Of a DNA stretch of 64,000 bases, positions 1-8,779 are shown one piece after another. The DNA comes from Ardenticatenales bacterium. Lineage in GTDB: Bacteria > Chloroflexota > Anaerolineae > Epilineales > Epilineaceae. How positions within the stretch are numbered: the stretch's first letter is position 1; each line of letters opens with the position of its first letter. The position numbers were made by a program, and so were the translations under genes. The stretch covers positions 62,001 through 126,000 of the forward strand of contig JADYYS010000036.1 of NCBI GenBank assembly GCA_020853525.1, read 5' to 3'. The notes below the pieces were generated by a model. That model was not told the DNA's origin. It ran no database searches and saw nothing but the letters and a program-made list of their open reading frames with translations.

Positions 1-1105
1 CCACGATCAACCGTCCGTCCTGCGCGACGGCGATGCGTCGGAAGTGGATCATCGACCCACCGGACGCTGCGGGGCCGCCGAAGCCATGGATCGGCAGTAG
101 GGAAGCTGTGCCGTCGGTCGCGTAGCGATGGATGTACCCACCGATCCCACCGTTGTCGCTGTCCACGGCGTAGATCTCGCCGTTCGGCCCGCCGGCGATG
201 CCCGTCGGCTGACATCGGTCGTCGTACTTGAGCCCGCCGAACGGCACCCCACCGGAGAAGCACAGGCCGAACTCGCCGGGCTTCTGTGTACCCGGGGCAA
301 CAGACTTGCCGAGCGTGCGCACCACCGCGCCGAGGCCGTCGAGCACCGCGGCGCGCCCAAGGGTGGGCTGGGCGGCGACGAGCCCGTCGCCGAATGGCGC
401 GAGGTCGCCGGCCGGGCCGGGCCAGTCGGCCAGCCGAGCTCCCGCGCCGTCGAAGATCCGGATCGGCTCGGTCGCGAGCGAGACCGCAACTCTGCCATCC
501 GCCAGCACCGCGAGGCCCCATGCATACCCCTTGGCCGGGTCGTCGCCCGGCGCGCCCGCCGCGGCGCCGGGCGTCGTCGGTGATAGCACGCAGATCCGGT
601 CGACGAACGCCCCCCAAGCCGTGAAGCGCTGCACCCGTCCGTTCGCCGGGTCCGCGACATATACGTCGCCGTTCGCGCCGACCGCCAGCGCCGTGGGACC
701 ACAGAGCGTTTCGCCGTCGGCGTCTCTCCTGCACCCGGCCCCGAACTCGCCCGGCTGCCACCCCGGCCCACCCCACACGCCGATCACCTCGCCGGACGCG
801 GCGAAGCGGACGATCCGCCAGCGGTCCTGGTCGACGACGTAGGCCGTGCCGTCCCGCCCGAAGGCGACGGCGCCCGGCCGGGTGAGCGGTGCGGTTGGAC
901 TCTCGGCGCCGATGTGGCGCACGTAGTGCTGTTCCAGTCCGCTGCCGTCCGCCACAGGCCCTGCCGCGGGCTGCGCCGCGACAGGGCGGGCCCCGGACGC
1001 GACGAGCGCCGCGAACGCCACGGCGGCGGCCACGGCTGCGGCGCGTGCGGCGCCGGCGCGGCGGAGGAAGGTGCTCACAGGGCGGGCGACGGAGTGGCGA
1101 TGCAT
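1..1105 (-). CDS. Secreted NHL-repeat beta-propeller protein (3' end outside window)
   Basis: This reading frame is open to the window edge, so the C-terminus is missing. The ATG at 1105 is preceded by AAGGA seven bases upstream; an in-frame ATG at 1126 lacks a comparable site. The first about 45 residues form an Ala-rich signal peptide ending near 'ARPVAAQPA'. Then come NHL-type blades such as 'GAVAFGRDGTAYVVDQD', 'TALAVGANGDVYVADPANG' and 'GPNGEIYAVDSDNGG', each with the hydrophobic-x-D/N-G-x-hydrophobic-Y-V-x-D signature. Such propellers are extracellular binding or scaffold domains; no catalytic motif is visible. It is transcribed away from the marR-ahpD pair on the same strand, 129 bases after the stop of the AhpD gene, so read-through is possible. 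The propeller call is firm; the ligand is unknown. Confidence 0.85.
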   Translation of the reverse strand, partial: MHRHSVARPVSTFLRRAGAARAAAVAAAVAFAALVASGARPVAAQPAAGPVADGSGLEQHYVRHIGAESPTAPLTRPGAVAFGRDGTAYVVDQDRWRIVRFAASGEVIGVWGGPGWQPGEFGAGCRRDADGETLCGPTALAVGANGDVYVADPANGRVQRFTAWGAFVDRICVLSPTTPGAAAGAPGDDPAKGYAWGLAVLADGRVAVSLATEPIRIFDGAGARLADWPGPAGDLAPFGDGLVAAQPTLGRAAVLDGLGAVVRTLGKSVAPGTQKPGEFGLCFSGGVPFGGLKYDDRCQPTGIAGGPNGEIYAVDSDNGGIGGYIHRYATDGTASLLPIHGFGGPAASGGSMIHFRRIAVAQDGRLIV

Positions 1106-1193
1106 GGCGTCTTCCTTGCGGGACATATGTGGGCGATGCGGTTCGGAGGTGGCGGTCCGCCGATCGATTCCGCCGCCTCCGCACTGGACACGG

Positions 1194-1209
1194 CGAAACG
1201 ATCGTTTCG
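1194..1209. promoter_or_regulatory. Perfect 16-bp palindrome CGAAACGATCGTTTCG
   Basis: A perfect 16-bp palindrome lies in the gap between the AhpD-like gene (stop at 1235) and the NHL gene (start 1105). It could be an operator for the NHL gene or a short transcript hairpin. There is no T-tract worth calling a terminator. Role unassigned. Confidence 0.4.
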
Positions 1210-1234
1210 TTCCATCGAGACGCGCGCCGATCGC

Positions 1235-1852
1235 TCAGGTGCTCGACGGCGGCGCCTGCAGCGGCGCCCCGACGATCTCCCACGCCCGCACGAAGTCCTC
1301 CGGCTCGATCCCGAGCCCATCCGCGATCCGGTTGATGTAGTTGAAGTAGCCGATCACCTGCGCCGCGTCGTGCACGCCCGCGTCGCCGAACCCCGCGGCC
1401 CGCAGCGCTGCCACGTCATCCGCCGTCATCGCCCCCGGCGTGCGCGTGAGCTTGTCCGCGTAGGCGCACAGCGCGGCGTCCGGCGTGGCCAGCGGCGCGG
1501 TCCGCCAGTCCATGGCGACGGCGTTCACGTAGGCGTCGGCGTCGGCGGCCGACAGCCCGAGGTCCGCTTCGACCTCGGCACGGAGGTCGTGGGCGTGGGC
1601 CCGCGTTCAGTAGAGGCACTGGTTCAGGCGCGAGACGACGCACGCCAGCATCTCGCGCTGCGAGCGCGTGAGGGGCGATGGGCCGAACATGATGGCCCCG
1701 TAGAAGCGCATCGAGGCCTGCAGCGCGCGCGCGTTCTGGCTCATCAGGCTGACGATGTGCCAGATCCGCCCAGCCCGCGACATCGCCGCGTCGTACTCGG
1801 CCTTGAGCAGCCCTTCGGCCTCGTCGTGGCCGATGACCTCGATCCACGGCAT
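1235..1852 (-). CDS. AhpD-like peroxidase-related selenoprotein (in-frame UGA = Sec82)
   Basis: The gene is split by one TGA (1607-1609), but both halves belong to the same alkylhydroperoxidase D-like/carboxymuconolactone decarboxylase fold family. Upstream half: 81 residues ending 'CVVSRLNQCLY'. Downstream, without any frame change: 'TRAHAHDLRAEVEADLGLS' through '...FNYINRIADGLGIEPEDF'. The family motif is C-x-x-C-x-x-x-H; here it reads Cys79-Leu-Tyr-UGA82-Thr-Arg-Ala-His86, so the UGA sits exactly at the second redox Cys. Read through, the protein is 205 residues, normal for the peroxidase-related group. A hairpin follows the UGA at SECIS distance (separate entry). AhpD proteins reduce peroxides or peroxiredoxins through this dithiol; a selenenylsulfide version is expected. 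It lies 18 bases after a MarR gene and is probably co-transcribed. The terminal stop is also TGA. The alternative is a nonsense mutation or assembly error; the intact downstream half argues against old decay. Confidence 0.8.
1571..1588 (-). promoter_or_regulatory. Candidate bacterial SECIS hairpin
   Basis: On the mRNA strand, 18 bases after the UGA, GACCTC pairs perfectly with GAGGTC around the six-base loop CGTGCC. The loop begins 24 bases after the UGA and carries G at its second position followed by U. Bacterial SECIS elements are hairpins just inside the ORF with the apical loop roughly 16-37 bases after the UGA and a conserved G in the first loop positions, so the geometry fits. It also encodes protein (DLRAEV), as bacterial SECIS elements must. 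Confidence 0.65.
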
Positions 1853-1870
1853 CGACGGCGTGCCGAACGA

Positions 1871-2332
1871 TCAGGCGTGGCGTGCGTTGACGGCGTTCGC
1901 CGTCGCGCGGTCGAGGGCCGTCGTCAGGCGCGCGGCGTCGTGTTCGGTCAGCGCGCTGCCGAACAGGTCGGCGACGCTCGCCGCATACACCGGCCATGCG
2001 GCCAGCAGCGCCCGCTCACCCGCCTCGGTCAACGCGGCGTACGCCCCGCGACGGTCGTTCGGGCAGCGCTCGCGCCGGAGCAGGCCCTCGGCCTCCAGGC
2101 GGTCGACGAGCCGCGTCAGGCCGCTGCGGCTGAGGACGACGTGGTCGGCCAGCTCGTGCATGCGCCGCCGATGGTCCGGCGCGTCGCGGAGCGCGAGCAG
2201 CACATCGCACGTGCCGAGGCAGACGCAGCCGGCCTCGGCCAGACGGTGGTCGACGGCTTCGATCAGGCGCGCGTGGGCGGTGAGGAAGGCCCGCCAGGCG
2301 CCGAGGACGCCCTCGCAGACGTAGGGTTCCAT
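1871..2332 (-). CDS. MarR-family transcriptional regulator, Cys-rich
   Basis: 153-residue MarR protein: helical N-terminus, winged helix ('ELADHVVLSRSGLTRLVDRLEAEG') and the wing signature 'DRRGAYAALTEAG', then C-terminal dimerisation helices. Four cysteines (6, 36, 38, 42) cluster in the N-terminal dimer/sensor region, with another in the wing ('RERCPNDRR'), suggestive of thiol-based sensing as in OhrR-type MarR proteins; this is inference. The ATG at 2332 is chosen over upstream starts because a TATGAT box ends six bases before it, giving a leaderless mRNA. A perfect palindrome covers the -35 region, so autorepression is likely. The AhpD-like selenoprotein gene begins 18 bases downstream, making this its probable regulator. 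Confidence 0.88.
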   Translation of the reverse strand: MEPYVCEGVLGAWRAFLTAHARLIEAVDHRLAEAGCVCLGTCDVLLALRDAPDHRRRMHELADHVVLSRSGLTRLVDRLEAEGLLRRERCPNDRRGAYAALTEAGERALLAAWPVYAASVADLFGSALTEHDAARLTTALDRATANAVNARHA

Positions 2333-2338
2333 GGGCCG

Positions 2339-2375
2339 ATCATAGCACAGCCGGCTAACTTGTTGCGATCGCAAC
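2339..2375 (-). promoter_or_regulatory. marR promoter with palindromic operator
   Basis: A -10 box TATGAT (2339-2344) lies six bases before the marR ATG, implying leaderless transcription. The perfect 14-bp palindrome GTTGCGATCGCAAC (2362-2375) covers the expected -35 position (17-18 bases upstream; CGCAAC/TCGCAA). This is the usual arrangement for a MarR autorepressor site. Confidence 0.6.
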
Positions 2376-2481
2376 TATCGTCACGCAACCCGGAGATTAC
2401 GGGCCGAACGGTTGCCGCGGCGGGGTCGGGTCATCGTTGCGGCGACGCCGCCGCGGCCGGGCGCGCAAGCGGCCGCAACGG

Positions 2482-4809
2482 CTATTGACCCGACCACCGC
2501 ACCCCGCGGGCACCGTCGAGCACGGCCGTCGCGTCGAACAAGCGCCATCCGCGGTCCGTTTCCGCGCCGATGAGCACCACATCGTCCCGAGGATCGCCCG
2601 CCTCGCCGGTCAGCACGAACGCCGATCCATCGCCCGCCCAGGTCAGATCGCCCGGTACACCGCCGTTGTGGTGGTGGTGGACCTCGGTCGGTAACGAAAG
2701 GAGTCGACGCGGCTCGGTGGCGTGCTCGCCCAGCGGCATGGCGAAGATGCCGTTCTCCGATGGGCCGCCGTCCATGCTGCGCCACATGCCGAAGCGAACC
2801 TCCCCGCCGACGACGAGCGCGTCGAACGCCTGCGTGCGCGCTTCCCCGACGGACGCCGCAGGCATGCGCCAGACTTCGCCCAATGTCGGGTCGAGCGCCG
2901 CCAGGTGCCCGCCGCCGTAGTCCACATCGTAGTGTGCATGGACGATCCGGTCGGCACCCAGCGCCAGCGTCGAGCCGTAGCTGATTCCGTCGACGCTGTC
3001 CGCGACATCCCGAACCGGCCCGCCGGTGGCGCCGAGCCACGCCGCGGAGCCGCCCTCGTAGTGCGAGATCCGGAGGCCCAGCCACCGTCCGTCCGGCGAC
3101 CACTGCGACGGCGTGGTCACCCGCCACCGCACACCATCGTCCATGTAGTTGAAGTGATCGGCCACGCGGCGCGCATCGGTCGTCGCCATGTCGACGAGGG
3201 ACAGGCCATCCGAGTCGGAGACCGCCAGCGTTCGGCCGTCGGGCGACAGCAGCACGCCGTAGCACTGCAGCCCGCTCTCCGCCGGCGGCGCCTCGTCATG
3301 ACATGTCGCCACGGTTCGCGGCGGCGACGCGGTCAACGCGTTGCCGTCGGATCGGAGGTCGACCGCCACCACGTTCGCCGCGGCCGTCGACCCATCGGCG
3401 TTCATCTCTCCGATGCGGTGGACGAACGCCAGACGCTCGCCGGCGGCGTCCACGCTCCACTCGTGCAGGCCGTCGCCTTGGCGCCACTCTTCGCGCGGCC
3501 AGGGCGCCAAGTGATCGACCACGACCCGCGACGCCGGATTGTCGCGATCCAATACCAGGAATCGCGTGGCCTCGTGCGTGGCCCCTGTGCGTTCGTCCCG
3601 CGACTGAGCCAGGACGAACCGCTGCCCGTCGTCGGCGATCCGCCACGCGTCGGCGGCCACCCACTCGTAATCCTCGTCACGCGGCGCGAATCGCCAGCGG
3701 TCCTCCTCCGGCTCCCACACCGTCTCGAGCGCCCCGCCCGCTTTGGGCCAACAGAGGATCGCGCCTTGGCGTTCGAAGCACAGCTCGGCCGGTAACGGCG
3801 GCAGCGGGGCGCCATCCGACAGCGGGGCCGGCACCTGCGCCGTTGCCGTTCCGCCCTCGACCGGGAACGACTTCGCGGCCGCGTAGCCGTCCGCTGCCCG
3901 CCGCACCGTCCGCCCGCCCTCGCCGTCCGGCTGCACGATCTCGTCAGACCCGTCGCCGTCGACGTCGCGCACCTCGAGAGGGGCGTCGAAGCGGCCGAGA
4001 ACGGGAGGGACGTCGCCGTCGCCGTAGACGACGAGGGCGTCGGCATTCCACGGGTCCGCCTCAACGTGGCTGACGGCGACGGCGCGGCGGGGAGTACCGT
4101 CTTCGCCGCGGCTGAGCATCACGAGCCGCTGCGAGGCAATCCCTCGAACGTCCTCAGGCACGAGCACCAGCAGCTGGCGAGGCGACGACCCGTCGCGCAC
4201 ACCCTCCAGGCGCACGATGGCTGCCATCGTGCTGAGGCTCAGCACCAAGTGCTCCCCCATGATCGACCCGTTGCCGTCAGCCCCCGGCACGTCAATCGCC
4301 GCCGGGCGAGCCGGAAGTGCCGGTTCTTCGCGGCTGTCCCACAGCCGGCTCACGCCGTCCGCCGTCAGGACCGCGACCGCCGCCGCGTCGTCGAGGCGAT
4401 ACCCGGCCACAACGGCGTCCATCGCCGGCCAGGCTTTCACGTACTCGACGTGGGATCCTGCTGGCAGCGCCGTCCGGACGTCGGGAGTCGCGGTGGCTGT
4501 CGCCGTCGGCGGGCGCGGCGTCGGCGGGACAAGCGTCGGCCACGGGGTGCCGGGGCCGGGGTAGGCGAGGCCCGCCGCCAGCATCGCCTGATGGTCGATG
4601 GCCGCCACGGAGGTGGCGTTCGCGCCGGCGGCCGACGCGGTGGCGGTGGTCGCCTGGGTGATCCCGACGCCGTCGTCGGACAGCGCGCCAGGGACCGCCC
4701 CGTCGCGGTGGGTCGGCACGCGAACCGCCATCGTCGCCAGGAGAAGGACCAACACGACGGCGGTGGTCCAGGCGACGAAGGGCAACCACGGGCGGGACGA
4801 TGTGGACAT
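2482..4809 (-). CDS. Membrane-anchored PD40/WD40-like beta-propeller protein
   Basis: 775 residues. An N-terminal hydrophobic segment (about 9-28, 'LPFVAWTTAVVLVLLLATMAV') acts as signal anchor, followed by an Ala-rich stretch and a Pro/Thr linker ('PTPRPPTATATATPD'). The rest is beta-rich with TolB/PD40-type blade motifs: 'LSPDGRTLAVSDSDG', 'WSPDGRWLGLRISH' and 'WAGDGSAFVLTGEAGD', plus a VCBS-like segment 'VRDVDGDGSDEIVQPDG' that hints at an FG-GAP-type element. The ATG at 4809 has GGAGG seven bases upstream. It is probably anchored on the outer face of the cytoplasmic membrane. No enzymatic residues are recognised and no neighbour suggests a partner. The fold is well supported, the function unknown. 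Confidence 0.85.
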   Translation of the reverse strand: MSTSSRPWLPFVAWTTAVVLVLLLATMAVRVPTHRDGAVPGALSDDGVGITQATTATASAAGANATSVAAIDHQAMLAAGLAYPGPGTPWPTLVPPTPRPPTATATATPDVRTALPAGSHVEYVKAWPAMDAVVAGYRLDDAAAVAVLTADGVSRLWDSREEPALPARPAAIDVPGADGNGSIMGEHLVLSLSTMAAIVRLEGVRDGSSPRQLLVLVPEDVRGIASQRLVMLSRGEDGTPRRAVAVSHVEADPWNADALVVYGDGDVPPVLGRFDAPLEVRDVDGDGSDEIVQPDGEGGRTVRRAADGYAAAKSFPVEGGTATAQVPAPLSDGAPLPPLPAELCFERQGAILCWPKAGGALETVWEPEEDRWRFAPRDEDYEWVAADAWRIADDGQRFVLAQSRDERTGATHEATRFLVLDRDNPASRVVVDHLAPWPREEWRQGDGLHEWSVDAAGERLAFVHRIGEMNADGSTAAANVVAVDLRSDGNALTASPPRTVATCHDEAPPAESGLQCYGVLLSPDGRTLAVSDSDGLSLVDMATTDARRVADHFNYMDDGVRWRVTTPSQWSPDGRWLGLRISHYEGGSAAWLGATGGPVRDVADSVDGISYGSTLALGADRIVHAHYDVDYGGGHLAALDPTLGEVWRMPAASVGEARTQAFDALVVGGEVRFGMWRSMDGGPSENGIFAMPLGEHATEPRRLLSLPTEVHHHHNGGVPGDLTWAGDGSAFVLTGEAGDPRDDVVLIGAETDRGWRLFDATAVLDGARGVRWSGQ

Positions 4810-4976
4810 GCGAAACCTCCAAATGTCGATGCGGTCGGCGATAGGCAGCAGGATACAAGTGATGCGCGCCCATGGAACGGCACGAAACCGTCGCGCGGCC
4901 GCTGATTACCCGACGCTGAGCGCGCAACGCGCGCCGAACTGCCGTCGTCGGAGGCCCGGCGTACCGTGCTTCCGAC

Positions 4977-5006
4977 TGGACAATCGGCCCTTGGGCAGGG
5001 TATAAG
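4977..5006 (+). promoter_or_regulatory. Promoter of hppA
   Basis: TGGACA (4977-4982), an 18-base spacer and TATAAG (5001-5006) form a good housekeeping-type promoter. It implies a leader of about 160 bases before the hppA ATG. The rest of the 4810-5171 gap shows nothing else I can name. Confidence 0.5.
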
Positions 5007-5171
5007 CCCGTTCGCTTCTCCCCCGGTCGTACCCGCCTCCGCCGCGCAGCCGCCCGCCGCGCGCCGAGGATCGCGACGGGGATGCGCCGTCGGGCGGGTC
5101 GGGCAGCGAACGATACCGCGCCGGTACGCCGACCAAACTCGACCCAACCCACCACCAATGGAGGCCACACC

Positions 5172-7732
<2,561 letters not shown>

Positions 7733-7736
<4 letters not shown>

Positions 7737-8407
7737 TCGGGCAGTTCATCGACGTCTTCCTCCACCTGGACCAGCACCTCAACACCTGGGCGGGCGCGCT
7801 CGGCCCGTGGCTGTACGTGCTGCTGTTTGCCATCGTGTTCTGCGAGACGGGCTTGGTGGTCACGCCGTTCCTGCCCGGCGACTCGCTGCTGTTCGCGGTC
7901 GGCGCGCTGGCGACGACGCCGGGCTCGCCGATCCACGTCGTGACGGTGTCGCTGCTGCTGATCGTGGCCGCCATCCTGGGCGACGCGACAAACTACGCCA
8001 TCGGGCGGCGCGTGGGCCCGCGGGTCTTCAGCCGCGAGTCTTCGTGGCTGTTGAACAAGCAGCACTTGATCCGGACGCAGCATTTCTACGAACACCACGG
8101 CGGCAAGACGATCTTCCTGGCCCGCTTCATGCCCATCGTCCGGACCTTTGCGCCGTTCGTCGCCGGCATCGGCCGGATGGAGTACCGCCGCTTCGGCGCC
8201 TACAACGTGGCGGGCGGGATCACGTGGGTGCTGCTGTTCATCGGCGCCGGCTACCTCTTCGCCGACCTGCCGATCGTCAAGGACCGCTTCCACTACGTGA
8301 TCCTGGGGATCATCGGGGTGTCGGTCCTGCCGATCGTGTTCGAGTTCGCACGGGCGCAGATCGCGGCGCGCAGGCAGCGGCGGCTGCCGGAGAACGACGA
8401 GGCGTAA
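7733..8407 (+). CDS. DedA-family membrane protein
   Basis: 224 residues. DedA/SNARE-associated (VTT) domain protein: 'FCETGLVVTPFLPGDSLLFAVGAL' (the E-x-G-x-x-x-P-x-x-PGD motif), 'ILGDATNYAIGRRVG', and 'ARFMPIVRTFAPFVAGIGRMEYRRF' with the conserved F-x-R-x-x-P-x-x-R segment. The family comprises undecaprenyl-phosphate/phospholipid translocases linked to proton-motive-force homeostasis. The start codon at 7733 overlaps the hppA stop in an ATGA. Coupling of a lipid-carrier flippase to a PPi-driven proton pump is sensible, since undecaprenyl-PP and PPi metabolism meet, but this link is inference. The longer ORF upstream of 7733 is out of frame with hppA and is not used. Confidence 0.92.
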
Positions 8408-8778
8408 ACTGGAGTTCCCTCGCTTTCGTGGACTGCGGATTATTGTGGATCTCACATGCCTCCACCATGGAGTGGAGTTGCCCCGGTGTGACAGATGGGT
8501 CGGAATTGCGGGTCTATGTCAATCGTCGCCTTATCCTGGTTCTCCGTCACTCTTGATGACGCGTGTGCATCCAGATGACGGGCCATAGCAGCCAAACAAA
8601 GCTGGCGCGCCCCCCTGGAATCGGCGACGTGCGACAAACGCCGGCGCCGTCCACCATGTCGGTCGCCCCCGGGCGAGCACGGGGCAATCCGGCCTGCCGA
8701 CCGGGCCGACGGGCGGCAACACCGTCTCAGGACCTTCATCAAGAGTGAGGGAGAACCACGATAGGCCGGCGATTGACA
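8408..8778. other. 370-bp gap with imperfect inverted repeats, possible insertion remnant
   Basis: This gap separates the convergent dedA and MmeI-like genes. Its main structure is a 44-bp imperfect inverted repeat at 8516-8559 and 8736-8779 (39 of 44 positions match). Both arms can encode 'MSIxxLSWFSxTLDx' reading inward. On the minus strand at about 8455-8560 a short frame reads 'ATIDIDPQFRPICH', which resembles the zinc-finger start of ISL3-type transposases ('PxFRPxCH'), but it is interrupted. The segment may be a decayed or truncated insertion sequence; no intact gene is present. Confidence 0.4.
8516..8559 (+). repeat. Left arm of 44-bp inverted repeat
   Basis: Pairs with 8736-8779 in inverted orientation, 39 of 44 identical, no gaps. 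The arms are separated by 176 bases. Confidence 0.7.
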
Positions 8779-8779
8779 T
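8736..8779 (-). repeat. Right arm of 44-bp inverted repeat, abutting the MmeI-like stop codon
   Basis: Inverted partner of 8516-8559. Its outer end coincides with the last base of the TGA stop of the MmeI-like gene, so the repeat lies directly against the gene's 3' end. Confidence 0.7.

Noticed and set aside
914-2488. Long plus-strand ORF over the first genes
   Set aside because: It is the Arg/His-rich complement of the NHL, AhpD and MarR genes, without any family motif; a typical high-GC shadow.
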